A DNA stretch of 64,000 nucleotides from Branchiostoma belcheri (GCF_001625305.1 NW_017804464.1:4972241-5036240); one strand, 5' to 3'; shown: positions 44,667-57,600, counted from the first letter of the stretch. Notes: generated from the sequence alone by a model not told the origin. Numbers and translations: made by a program.

Positions 44667-45087
44667 TAGAGCTGTGTACCGGTACGCAGTACCGATACTG
44701 TACCGGTAAAATTGATTAGGTACAGGTCCAAAATACCTAATCCCTCAGTACCGGTACTGTACCTAAACAATTTCACACCAATTTTATGCCTATTTGTGAC
44801 CTCAAATGTGTAAATAGCTGGTTAACAATGGGTCCCTGTGTAAGGACAGTGTGTTCATGAAAACAAAAACATATATATAGCCTATATTTTATCTGAGCAT
44901 TCGCCATAAACAAAGAATAAACCTTAACTATCAAGTTTATTTATGTTTTTTTTGTTATTGAAGGAGTTCAGAAGAGCATATAAATTGGTCGAATTGTTCA
45001 GGTACAGGTTCAGGTCCGGACCTGTACCTAAACCTGTGTACCTGTACCTGTACCTGTACCTAAAATTTGTTTAGGTACACAGCTCTA
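44667..45087. mobile_element. hAT-like MITE, perfect 8-bp duplication CACCCAAT
   Basis: TAGAGCTGTGTACC at the left and its exact inverse GGTACACAGCTCTA at the right. CACCCAAT at 44659-44666 and 45088-45095. 421 bp, non-coding. The interior has runs of ACCGGTACTGTACC and ACCTGTACCTGTACC hexamer-like words near both ends. TAG-starting termini with 8-bp duplications fit hAT. Confidence 0.88.
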
Positions 45088-45523
45088 CACCCAATGCAAC
45101 CAGCACTATTTTCCTTCAAAACTTTTTGCTTCATAATCAATGTGTTTTGCCTCGTGGTGGAATGTTGGTCTGGGACCAGTAAAGTGCAAATAGATTGGAT
45201 ACTAAGCGCATCTTGTACATAATATTGAGCCGGCGTACAAAGGGACTAGCAAGTCCTTACGAAAACAAGTTCATAGATCAACCATGAAAACAATTCATTG
45301 GGCACGTGGAAACGTTAGTTCTGTGATGGATTTCTATGGTCCCACTAGGATAACAAGAAAGCTTTTTAAAAACGCTGGCAGGAGGCCGAAATGGGAATAG
45401 CTGGTTGGGTAGCATGGGTGCGCACTATGACTCAAATAATAGGTCACCTTGGTGACTTAAACTGTAGCAATGCTAAAAAGAGTGAATTTAGATGCACTTT
45501 GCTTATAACATTACTCATGGCAA

Positions 45524-45924
45524 TAGTGATGCATACCGGTTCACTGGACTTGGATCCAGACTTGTAAGAATGTTTAGGTTCAAGTCCAAAGAAACCTAAA
45601 AGTCAAGAACCGAGTCCGGACTTATTACTATAAAAGACCATTTCACATACCCGTTTTCTTTTCAAACCACCTAAAACCTTCCGTAGATTGTAAAATCTTT
45701 GCTGCAAAACAAAGAAAACATTGCCATCGGGCATCATCAAGTACCGGCCTCCATGTGGCCATGTGGCCAAAGTTTCCCCCAGACAACATTGTAAGGTTGC
45801 CAACATGCAATTTTGTATATGCCATGGGGTTATAGGTCCGGACTTACAAGTCCGGAACTGAACCTAAACCTCTGGACTTAAATCTGGACCTGAACCTAAA
45901 ATTGGGTTTAGGTATGCATCACTA
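45524..45924. mobile_element. hAT-like MITE, perfect 8-bp duplication CATGGCAA
   Basis: TAGTGATGCATACC at the left and its exact inverse GGTATGCATCACTA at the right. CATGGCAA at 45516-45523 and 45925-45932. 401 bp. The interior ends carry AAGTCCGGACTT-type words in place of the GGTACC words of the neighbour at 44667, with which it shares layout and length. Confidence 0.88.
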
Positions 45925-46014
45925 CATGGCAATGATATTTTGAAATGGCTGTATTTGAGAGTCAATAGAAAATTCAAAAGAAGAGATGATTGTAAAAATT
46001 GTACTGGGTGACAG

Positions 46015-46250
46015 TTCTCTGACCATCGCAACGATGCAACAAGGCTTCATTGGGTCAGTTCTCTTCGTTCAAGACCCTTTTTTTCCCTAATCGAATCATT
46101 CTTAACTCATTTCATTTCAGAAATGGGTTTTGAACAAATTCAGAAATGGGTTTTAAATGAAGAGAACTGACCCAACGAAGCCTTGTCGCATTGTTCCTAT
46201 GGTTCTTTGTACGTAAGCCTTGTCGCATTGTTCCTATGGTTCTTTGTACA
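46015..46250. repeat. Foldback element with repeated end
   Basis: CAACAAGGCTTCATTGGGTC and GTTCTCTTC at the left; the inverse GAAGAGAACTGACCC and CGAAGCCTTGTCGCATTG at the right, where the terminal 36 bp (GCCTTGTCGCATTGTTCCTA plus TGGTTCTTTGTAC) is duplicated in tandem. Non-coding. Confidence 0.65.
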
Positions 46251-46259
46251 GAAGTAGTG

Positions 46260-47439
46260 AGATCCCTTGTCCGCCAATTGGACCGGACTGCGTTTTCCTC
46301 AAACCCACATTTTGAAATGTTTACGCCGAGCGCATATTTTTAAAAAAAGGGGGTACTTTTAAAGCTTGTAAAGCACGGAAACTTCGCAGAAAATTAGGGG
46401 AGTGGGCTTTTGTTTAAGTTTGGCTCGGTGGATTCGCTTCAAACTTGGTCAAACCACATGGGAGCACAGTCTGGACATGACCACATAAAAAAAATTCAGA
46501 TTCGTGCACCGAGGACGGCCCTAGAGTGACCATTCGCTAAAAAGAGAAACCGCCTTCTTGGCAAAACATTGCTGGGTTGGGGTTGTACCTCAACATGGCG
46601 GCACAAAAATTGGGGGGCAAGGGTGATGACGTCACGTAAATATGCCCTATTCTTCCTTACATAAGGAAAAAGGTTTCGAGTGAATTGTTTATTGCAATTG
46701 TGTACTTGTATGAAAAACTACACTGTCACGTAACAAAATACATAAGCCACAGTTGCGTACAATTAAACAGTAGAAAGACAAAGTACTAACACATACTATA
46801 AATGATACAATAAGGACCAAGATTGCACAGTTCATCCTCAAAATCAAATCAGTGCAACCATAGTGACTGCTTCATACAAAATATATCAATAACAGATATA
46901 ATTTGGCAATGAAGTATAAAATCCAGTAAAATTGTACCAAAAGAATGTGACAACCTCTGATTCAAAAGCAAGAATAAACCAGCAACAAAACCGAAATTAA
47001 ACTACATGTATTTTCACTTGTACACAGATTTAATTTTGGGTGCTCAGGAGTAAATAATACATGCACCCAGTTAATTTTAGCTTTGGGAACTCTTGTTTAC
47101 TCGACTTTTTTGGCGGGAACGTTGAGTGGATTTAATTATGCACACGTGCGGTACGTTCCAAAAGGTGTTCACTGGGCCAAACTGTGAAAATTTTCAACAA
47201 AAAAACGTGTCTGTAAAAGTTTTAGCAGCAAAATTTGCTCCTAGCTTTTTTCAATGCCACTCAATACGGAAGAACTATATTCAGAGTTCCCCAAAACCAC
47301 GATAGTCATGAAAACAGCCTGCCTATTAAAAATATTCAAGTACAAAATGGCCCACAATATGTGTGCGACATATCGTTTCACAAAACGCAAATAATTTTCT
47401 ACGGAATATAACGTTTAGAATAACGAATTATAACGTGGT
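46260..47439. other. Gene-free part of the inverted duplication's right half
   Basis: No exon supported. One TTTTTTGGCGGGAACG word at about 47105. A GC-richer patch at 46260-46640 has no coding frame. Confidence 0.4.
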
Positions 47440-47503
47440 CTGTTGCTACAGGTTTGTTGGAAGTACTAACATGTACATTCAAGGAGCTAATTTGTTGTCT
47501 TAC

Positions 47504-47560
47504 CTCGCAAGAACGAGTCTTCTTCAGCACCACGCCACGCCGCCACATGGTAGTCGCCAT
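47504..47560 (-). other. Putative first exon in the right arm (19 codons)
   Basis: Minus ATG opens MATTMWRRGVVLKKTRSCE, then donor GAG|gtaaga. Counterpart of 34916-34966 and transcribed toward it. Downstream partners on this strand are not clear; the inverted modules at 42.4-44.3 kb are candidates. Confidence 0.4.
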
Positions 47561-48141
47561 ATTTTCGTTTCCAGAGCGCAAGGAAACTTCGACGAATTTT
47601 CTCCCTCAAACATCCCAAAAACGGCACACATCCGACCTGGGAACGCCCAGGCGATATACTGTACACTTTAGACGGATAATTTGCGGGCAAAAATTCGAAA
47701 ATTTACCTCAAAAGTTGGAGAGAATTCACACACAACACGCCGCTTGCAAGCGTCCGTCACACAGCTGAGCTGGTCGAACGGACCGTACCATGTGTGATAA
47801 TTGCATAGGAGTGCGAATGCAATTAATCTTTATTGCCCTTGATGATTAACCATCACCATTCCGCCACCGATCAAAAGTAATTATTCTTGTTTATAAATCT
47901 TAGACTTTTTTTCTGTGCGAAACCCAACAATCAGGATACCTTCTGCCACAGCAAGTGTTTATATCCCCAAACCTGTGGATGCCCCTATTTGTAAAGTGGG
48001 AGACCACAAGTGTCATAGGTCATAGAACTGCAGCTGACGCACAGTACGAGATAAGTATCCAAGCGCAAACCTACGCCGACTGAACACGCACCATAATTAA
48101 ACTTTTACAGTCTCAAAACTGATGTATTCCTCTAACATTTA

Positions 48142-48995
48142 CGCAAAGGTACCGAAGTAACGGGTTCCTCACTGGCCGCCCAGTGCGGAACTCACGGGGA
48201 AAGTGGCGTCGACACTCGGGGCCCTGTGCGGAAGAAAGCTCCGCACTGGAATTCTAGTGCAGAAACGGCTTTGTTCCAGTGCTGCAGCACCGTCAGGACT
48301 GGAATTCCAGAGCTGAATCTTGACTCGGCACTCGTTTTCCGGTGCTAACTTCCACTCAGCACTCGTTTGCCAGAGCTCGGAGGCCGTTCAGCACTGGATA
48401 GCCAGCGCTCGGAGGCCGTTCAGCACTGGCCAGCCAGCGCTCGGAGGCCGTTCACCACTGGATAGCCAGTGTTGAATTCCACTCGGCACTCGCTACCAGT
48501 GCTCGGAGGCCGTTCACCACTGGATAGCAAGTGCCGAAGTCCCTAAGTAACGGATTCCTCACTGGATCGTTCCAGTGCTCGGTGACTCTTGGCGCTGGGA
48601 GCCGAGTTCTCAAATCATTTCGGCACTGGGCTTCTGGTGCTTACGTCGGCCGCGCGGCGTACAGTACAGTATCGTAGGCCAAGTCTATGTCTGTAAAAAT
48701 GTGAGGATCTGAGCCTTGCAGTATTGTCCTGCCGATCAATTTGTCGTCCCGATTATAATCTGCTTCCCGGGCGGTACGATCTCAAAAATATAAGTGTTAG
48801 AGTTCAAAGGCGGCATCTCGGTACCCTTTCTAAAGACAAGGTTTGATTTGCCGATTTAGAGTTTCCAGTGCTGAAGCCGCCGACACTGGACACCAAGTGT
48901 TGACGTAACTTCGGCACTGGAGATCTAGGACGGAAGCCGGCTCACCTCTGTATACCGAGTGCTGATAAAGGAACCCGTTACTTCGGTACTTTTGC
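48142..48995. mobile_element. 854-bp element with internal minisatellite, 8-bp duplication AACATTTA
   Basis: AACATTTA at 48134-48141 and 48996-49003. Ends CGCAAAGGTACCGAAGTAAC and its near-inverse GTTACTTCGGTACTTTTGC. The interior repeats CACTGGATAGCCAGTGC and GCTCGGAGGCCGTTCA words, themselves partly palindromic. The left arm of the duplication (about 34570) has a single TAAATGTT with no element, confirming insertion after or polymorphic to the duplication. Confidence 0.88.
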
Positions 48996-49425
48996 AACAT
49001 TTACCACTGGTTCCATATTTCGACGCCATGCACAGAACAATCTCTGCACCTTTCTCTACTATTATGCAGCACTACTTTGTGCCCGGACTACTTTTGAGGG
49101 GTTCGCCCATAAATACTGTGTTGTGCGGCCTTAGTGTGGACCTCTCCTTGGTGCTGAACTCACCATCAATTCCATGTATTAAGTATTGCAGTTGTGACCT
49201 CAATACTGTACAAGCCGTTTTGTTTGGCACAACAGCACTACACCCATGGAAAAGCAAGGGATTGATGTATTTTAGTACAAATATACAGTATATAGTACAT
49301 TGAAGCCTGTATATCAACAAGATCTTTATTTCATCAAGTCACATACATTTTCTGAGGATTTAAGAAAAAGTAACAGCAGGGTTTACGGAAAAAGCCGGAT
49401 ACCTGCCAGGCCAGGCTACCACAAT

Positions 49426-50252
49426 ATTAGGTATAATTTCTTGCAAGATATCGAGCAAGTACAAATGTAGAGGAGGACTGTTTTTCTAATGCCTGCATTT
49501 ATTGCCAAGTTTATTCCATGGCCACTGTCCAGAATACCAAACTATTTCAATGAGTTAGAAGTAAATTTCATCTACCTTTCATAATGGTGTCGCAAGAACA
49601 CTTTGCACCCAAAATACATGTATTGCCTGTAATGTATTATGAACAGTCAATAAGCCACACGTCGGAAACTTATTTTTTAATAGCATTTTAATAGGAATTT
49701 TGTGCAATTTATGACAAGCATCATAACCGAATATATATACATAATATATACATCATTTAGTAAATCTTTTTAGGTTATGACTTTGAAAATATATTGGGAC
49801 TTATACACAATTAATATTATACACAGTTACACAAAATAGACGACAAGAAACAATATCAACATTAAATGTTATTGACATACATAATAGTTTGGACTTACAT
49901 GTAAATATCATTGCTAAAATACAATGACAATTATAAAATCTACATTATCTTAATAATAGGTATCACATTTTATAATTTTTGATAAGCAATTGCAAGGGAA
50001 TATATCCTGGGTATTGAACCTGTATATTGTACAATTAGCTTCATTGTTAACTTTACTAATCATTAGCTAAAACCGTTATTATTATGTCATTCAGATTTCT
50101 TACATATTCTGAGAAGTCACCAAGTCTACCAGAATACAATCATTTTGATGTAGTCCTGATCTCTTGGTAGTTTATTTTCAACTTTCATTCAAATTTTATT
50201 GATTTTTATTTTACAAGTGTCACAAGTGCAAGTGAAATATCTAGCAGGTCTC
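49426..50252. other. 3' flank of the mucin-like gene
   Basis: AT-rich, no exon. On the minus strand AATAAA words at 50171-50176, 50195-50200 and 50205-50210 follow the stop codon (50253) by 43-82 bp and are the likely polyadenylation signals. Confidence 0.5.
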
Positions 50253-51684
50253 CTAGAAAGGTTCATGTCGAACATTGTTGTCTGTCATGTACCTTCTGTT
50301 CAGAGAGGGTAACAGGTGGAAAGGGTAGGGAAGGTTTTGTGGGGCGTTACTGTCCACTGTTGAGATGGACTCGGTGTCTGTCCTAGTCACAGTCGAGCCT
50401 GTGATGTCGGTGACTGTAGAAACATCTGAACTGAAACTGCTCGTTTCTGTTATTGTGTCCTCGTCAAAGAAACGCGAGTCGACTGACCGACTGCGAACTG
50501 ACTGATCTGCGGACGTGTAGCTTGTACGCCTGCTGCTTGCCTCTGTGATAGACTGCAGTTCCTGGCTGTACCGGCTGGCAGCCAGGTAGCGCTGTGTTAA
50601 ATCAACACGTCCGTCGCTGTCCGTCATTAAAACGCTGCTGTCAGTGTCTAGGTCATCCACATCTGGGTTACATCTCCTCATACTGACGTCACTTCTGCTG
50701 TCCCATCTGATGTCTCTAGGCATGACAACGGAAGGGTTCCCTTCGATAGCAAGTAAGGTCGGGTTGATTTCTGCCCGTGTAATACGGAACGGCGTCACGC
50801 CGCCACTTCTGTCATCCCATCCGATGTCTCTAGATCTGGCATTGGAAGGGTTCTCTTCGATAGCAAGTAAAGCCTGCGGGCTCATCTCTGGCCGTGCAAT
50901 ACGGAACGACATCACACTGGCGCTTCCAATGTCATCAACATCCGGGTAACTCCTCGTCCCAACTGTTATCGCACTCTGTCCATCGTCACCAAATATGGAA
51001 CGAGGGCGGTCATCTTGGAAAGCCTGCGGGTCGATTATGGGCCGTGGAAGGCGGTACTGCATGGAATCAGAAAAAATAGTTTAGTGAAGGAAATTTGAGA
51101 ACATGACATGAAACACAGCAAGGACTTCTCAAAAAGTATGCATAAAGTGCCAAGGCAGGCATTAAACAAGGAAATGACTCATATAGTAACCAACCAGCCA
51201 GACAGTATCAAATTGGCCAGTCTGTATCCATTTCCCCACCTTCAGCTGTCTTAACCCCACAAAAAGATCTGCTTGGAGATTACCGGCCAACCACTTTATA
51301 GTCAGTCAACTAGCCAACTAATAATAATAAACATCATGATTTTTTGATCTGCCATTCTGACTTTCAGTCTTCCAATGACGAGCAGTCAAACACACAACAC
51401 TTCTACATCCAGAATAGAAATCCTTTGATTATTCCCACCCAAAAACTCAAAAGAATACACTTACACGAACTTCAGACTCAAAGATTTTTTCATAAGACTC
51501 CAAGTCCTTCACCGTGCCGGCAAATTGTGACGAGGTTCGTACTGAGCTGGTCTCAGACAGGTGTGTCCGCTGTACGCCCGGCAAGAACCGGGTCACCCGG
51601 GTATCATACAGGTGTTTCTTGTGAACATCTGTTTTTGACCAGGGACTTGACACCCAGTGATGACTGGGCTTGAAAAACGTTGGC
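50253..51684 (-). CDS. Cytoplasmic tail exons with internal repeats
   Basis: 51465-51684 and 50253-51056 encode about 340 residues, basic near the membrane then rich in Ser, Thr and Asp. Three diverged repeats start [32 protein letters not shown] and [24 protein letters not shown] occurs twice ([18 protein letters not shown]). The distal part is a Ser/Thr tract ([20 protein letters not shown]) and the protein ends RHEPF. I know no named domain; the repeats suggest docking or phosphorylation motifs. The last exon has an open 804-nt frame and TGA-type stop at 50253. Confidence 0.85.
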
Positions 51685-54600
51685 CTGGAGAAAGGTTATA
51701 AAATGAGTTAGAAGTCTGACAATGTGGCATCATGAGCTTTGAAAAACACACTCAGATATTATTAACAAACGTCTGAATGATTGATAATAAAAGAATGACT
51801 TGTAAGAGAAAGAATTCTACATAATCATTAGTACTTAACTTCGCAGGCCGAATTGAGCTTCTCATGAATAACAAATGGTTCAAACCAAATTGGACACTAC
51901 ATTTGTAGCAGCTGCTATAGTCTGGCAGATATTAAACTTTATGGAAAACCATTTTTTAATACTTACTTGTATCGTCTAGCCTTAGACTGTAGTGTTCGTG
52001 TCCGCATGATGACAATCACGATGATCACGATGAGAAATACTGCAGCGACTGTGACAGTTGTGCCGGTGACAACTGCAATCAAAGTAGGTTTGAATTATGA
52101 CGTGTACAAGACACATTTGCACAGAGGATAGCTCAAGAAAATGCTGATACTGGTATATTGTGTACGGTAATACAAACAAGTGAAAAAAAAGGAATTCACA
52201 TACATTGACATTACAAACGAGGTCAACAAAAAAGATGGGACTTAATTGAGCAGACTTTTTAAACAAGATTCCTAGAACACTTAAGTCTAGAGATCTCAGA
52301 GAGATTCTTAGAACCTGGAGGAGTTATATTCATGTCGAATCTCAGAACAGTGTCTCTATTTTATGTGCAACGTCAAGATATTAAATCCTGAACAAGATTA
52401 TTTCATAATCTTTAGGTATCCGGAAGAAGACCAGAGGACTGACGGTGGAAAATGTGTTCAAACTCTTTGTTTTGAAAAACAGTTGTCTCTTTCAAAGGAG
52501 CAAAGAGAATTTCTGTGTTCTTACCTCCTGACAAGTATGTTTCACACCTCTGTCCTGTGTACTGAAATGGGCAGCTGAAACATACAAAAAGCCGGTCAGC
52601 AATATGAAAATTTTCTTATAACGAAATGTGACAAAACATGAACAGGAAATGCATATGGAACCATTCTCATATGCTATATACACTTGCTATCAAGTACTCA
52701 AGTACACTCACAGCAAGTGTACAATGCTTACATACACTCAAACCCACAGCACAGCCACCCAAAACAATACTTCCACTAAAAGATACGGTAAACCATACCT
52801 GCATTGCTTGGCATCATTTTGGATGGAACAGGATCCTCCATTCAGACAATATCCTTTGTAGCAGAATGCTGTAATGTGACAATCAACTGTTAGATGTTGT
52901 TTTTGGTTGATACAGATAGTTACAGTTGCATAGTTCTTCACAACACAATGTTACTAACTATAATATTATAACTAACTTTATAGTTCATAATATCCAATTG
53001 CTGGTTGGATTGCCTTGACTGCATGCTTAATCAAACCAGTTAATAAACAAATAAATGATTAAAAAACAGAAATGAGAGTCCCAGGCCAGATTGAGTGATC
53101 GCTTTTAAGTTTCACACACTCAGCCTTCTTTTATAAATCATTAAAGGCATCAAAACTGTACGACAGCGGCTGAGCCATAAAGAAATGGAACAGTTACTGT
53201 ACCTCTAACTGAGGCGTCAGACACGTTCAAGCCGAGTAGATTGACTGATGTGTTCCCCGCTCCTTGGACGAACGCGCGAGCAATGTCAGCCTTGGTCAGA
53301 TGTGCAGAGCGGTCTGTCGTCAGAAGGGTGTCAGCAACAACACTACCGTTCCTCAAGTCAGACACAGACGCGGCCAAAAATGCAGAGCGTATGGTAGGGT
53401 TGATGTGGGTCTCGAAAAATCGAGTCAACTGCGAGGAAGATAGAATGTTGAGCAGGTTGATGACATACTGTGCTAATGATGATGTAAATGTTTTCATTTG
53501 TTTGTAACTTGGAAACTATTGACATTGTGTTACTTAGCTTCAGGAAACACACATACACAAATATACACTTGGCACTTGTTGGATTTACTAAAGTTTTGTA
53601 TATGTATGACATCAAAATAGGTTATTGACAAAAATTGAGTGCAGTGACAAATTTTAGATTATTTAAAAATTGAATGGACTGTTTGGAACTACATGGGTTT
53701 GTTTAAACAAATGACTGTGTCAATTTTATTGCTTGTAGGCATATAATGCCAAGCTTACCGTGAATTCTATTAGCTCCTTCATCGTTTGGTGTTCTGTCGT
53801 CTTGCAGTCGGCAAGATTGGATATGAAAACAAGGTCGTGAAAGTGTAGAGCATTGGCAAATGCAGCAGAATCTGAAATCAAAAGGAATCAGTATGTTATA
53901 GGGGTATACAGCACTCTACGGTATAGGACAGCACAAAGAATTAATACAGCACAACTACAATGCTGCAATTTAACATAGTACAGCACAACACATCATAGCA
54001 ATACACAGCATAACATACACAGCCCAGGACAGCACCGTGAAATGCAATGTACCAAAGAAAAGCACATACAGTCTAACACATGGTAGTCAGCAAAACAAGC
54101 ACAGCACTACACTACACTACACTAAACTGTATTACACTACACTACACTAAACTGCATTACACTACACTTAGTCTACACTAAAATGCACTACACTACACTA
54201 CACTACACTAAACTGTCTACACTAAAATGCACTACACTACACTACACTAAACTGCATTACACTACACTACACTGCATTACACTACACTTAGTCTACACTA
54301 AAATACATTACACTACACTACACTACACTACACTACACTACACTGAACTGTATTACACTACACTAAAACTGCATTACACTACACTACACTAAACTGTATT
54401 ACACGACACTACACTAAACTGCATTACACTACACTTAGTCTACACTAAAATGCACTACACTACACTACACTACACTAAACTGTCTACACTAAAATGCACT
54501 ACACTACACTACACTAAACTGCATTACACTACACTACACTGCATTACACTACACTTAGTCTACACTAAAATACATTACACTACACTACACTAAACTGCAT

Positions 54601-57600
54601 TACACTACACTACACTGCATTACACTACAGTACGTTACACTACGAAAACTCTAACCTGTTTTGCATGTGGTGGTGCCGTCTCCCGTCCAGCCACGTTTAC
54701 ACTGACAGTACTTGTGAGTGCCGTTGAAGACCAGCTCGCCATGTTGGTGACATCCATGGTTACAAACAGGTTCTAGTTGGAAGGAAGATCAAGAAACTGT
54801 CAGAAATTCAGTCCCATTGTAGATACATGCAAACACCTGCATGCATCCACCTGTGCCATATTGGTTGACGAAATTATGCAGGGACTATGTAAAGCCCCAC
54901 CTACCTCATCAATATGCCAGACATTTGGAGCAACTCTTTCATTGGTCAAACCTCTGATTGCCATTCTTTTATTGGTTGAACTGCTAATTATGATGGACAG
55001 TCTGGGTCAGTGTATTCACCGTTGTTGTTCTTTTCAGACGAAAAAAGGCTATACTTTTCTGTGGTGTCTACCAAGAATCCAATATCTAACATAAGAGATC
55101 TGTACAAATCATTTTATAATTGTCTTTTTTTCCAATCAACTGACGTATGGTTATTGGATTTAGATAATTCCTTTTGAAGTAACAAATGGTTATTTTACCT
55201 GTTCCTACACAGGTATGTCCGTCCGCCTGTAGGCTGTAGCCGGTATTGCAGGAACAGCTGTAGGAACCGATGCTGTTGGTACATGTCTGATCACAGGGAA
55301 GCTCCAAACACTCGTCCTTATCTACACAGCAGAGGGAATAATTCATACAATATATTTATCATAATATATGATATCATAGAAAAAATGCACTATATTCAAC
55401 AATTACTAATAGTATATGACTGTACAACAATTTATTTCACTGTGGATGCAATGCTTTCAACAAGAAATCAGAAATTTTACGGAGTGTTTTGACCTTTTAG
55501 GTTTTCATCAGAAATCAGAATCAGATGCATCAGAAATATGGAGGGGACTGCATGACGCAGTTCAATCAAGTATTACATACAGCCAACCACTTCTTAAATT
55601 CCTCCTCCTACTGTCCATTTACTCACACCCTAACGTGTTGCCTTTAGGCTTAACCTCGGAGTCAATCAAGTAACCAAATATCCTCCCACTCTATAATACA
55701 ACCATCTATGTCAGACAAGTATACACGCAAACTCACAGACAAACCCATTCAAAACAATACTTCCGGATCTGGAGGTGGAGAGAAATGTAGCTTACCTTCA
55801 CATGAAACGCTGTCATTGGCCAGAACGTATCCTTCCCCGCAAAGACAGACGTACGATCCAAGCTTATTCTGACAGCCGACTTTGCAGTTACCTTGTCCAT
55901 TTTCTCCATTTTGTAAACACTCGTTGATGTCTGAAAACGAAACAACAGGCTTTTAATATTGTTAACACAAATATACCCAGTAACACTAGGTGTTTTACTG
56001 GTTACGCAACACAAAGAAACATCAAAAACGTATTCAAATAAAACTTATTACATGTATGTCTCAAGTATCCCCCCCCATCACATTTTCAGTGAGGCTTAAA
56101 CCAAATTAATATTACTAAGTAAATGAGTGACACCAGCATCATTTACTTCTGAATCAAAATCTACCCTAGTTTTTGTTTCTTTGTTTTTGTTTTGCTGAAT
56201 TAACAGACCTCCGCAGAGAGATCCATCTCCTTCGTAGCCTGGGTTACAGGTGCAGCGGAAGCCGCCATCTTCATCCTGGCAGACGGCATTGGTACTGCAG
56301 TCATTGGTCCTGTTGGAGGCACACTCGTTGATATCTGTGAACAGAAAAAGTACCATAGATTAGATTACAGTCTGGAGCTCTGAGGCCAACTTTAATATTA
56401 TACATTGCAATTCATTTATCCTATCTTTACTTTACTTTATCCATCCACTTCTACCATCTGGGGTGTCGTGGGGAGGTACAGTTGGCGGCTGACAGCGAGT
56501 CTGGAAGCTGTTGTTAGCGTACTTAGGCCTGGTGTCTGTTCAGGGTGTCCTATCAATCAAGTAAAGCCCAAATTCTGCCCACTCACTTCAGAACCCAAAC
56601 ATACAAACATAGCATGATTTAGGGACACCCAAAACTATACTGCTGTCCCGGAAGTATCAATTAAAGAAATGGCTATCTAAAGGAAACTCAAAATGGTTGA
56701 TATCTTACTTAAACACGTCCTCCCGTCCGTGTCCAGGTAGTATCCGGTTTGGCATCTGCAGTAGAAAGACCCCTGCGTGTCTTCACATATCTGGCTGCAG
56801 TTCCCGTTGTTGACGTCACACTCGTGTATGTTTTGACACCGCCGCCCGCCGTGTGCGGCCGACAGGTGATAACCTTCTTTGCAGATGCACTCGTAACTTC
56901 CGAGAGTGTTGCGGCATGCTTTGGCATTCTCGTCGCATTTGTGAGTCCCGTCAGCACATTCGTCTATATCTGTAAAAGAAAACACACAGAAAAAATTCAG
57001 AATTGAAGTATTGGATGTTCCATCATGCAGTCCCCAGCTTTTGGAATTCCTGATGGTTCCCAACTGGAGCCATATCCTATGTCTGATAACATCGCTCAAA
57101 CGTTTTCAAAATATTAAATTTGGTGGGGTCGTAGGGCGTAGTGGTAGCGTTTTCGGCTCAGGACCAAGAGGGTTCGAATCCTACCCATGTCACCGATCTT
57201 GTGCCCTTGGAAAAGGCAATTTACACGACTTTCCTCACTTCACTTGGGTGTAAATGAGTACTAGCTTCGGTTAGTGAAGTTCCTCGGATAGGACGTTAAA
57301 TGGAGGTCCCATGTTTGGGGAGAGCCTACCCCACGCACGTTAAAGAACCCACCAAACTTATGCGAAACAAACAAAATGACCTATGGCGAGAAACGCACCA
57401 ACACACGAATTGTCCTGTTGCAGTTTGTATCCCTGGTCACAGAAGCACACTTCAGCTCCAGCGTTGTTGACTGCGCATGCGCCGATGGGTTGTGGATGGC
57501 ATGTGTTTGCTGCACCGCAGGTGGTGTTGGCTGTGGGTACATTGGACAAGATTAAAACATTAGGTATGAGAGATTTCAGACCACATGTGTCCTGTCGATC

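Larger units (their letters stand above)
47440..49425 (-). repeat. Right outer arm of the large inverted duplication
   Basis: Inverse of 34154-35030. It contains the 854-bp element at 48142-48995, whose empty site is preserved in the left arm, and about 250 bp (roughly 47750-48000) missing from the left arm. Confidence 0.85.

Noticed and set aside
34256-49320. Matching frames (LIYRLQCTIYCI...) in the two outer arms as a protein gene
   Set aside because: The frames are open on both strands of near-identical inverted DNA, and no splice or composition evidence favours coding.
33036-57362. tRNA genes at the three B-box sites
   Set aside because: Only A/B-box heads are present, followed by a shared SINE body; no complete cloverleaf with acceptor stem.
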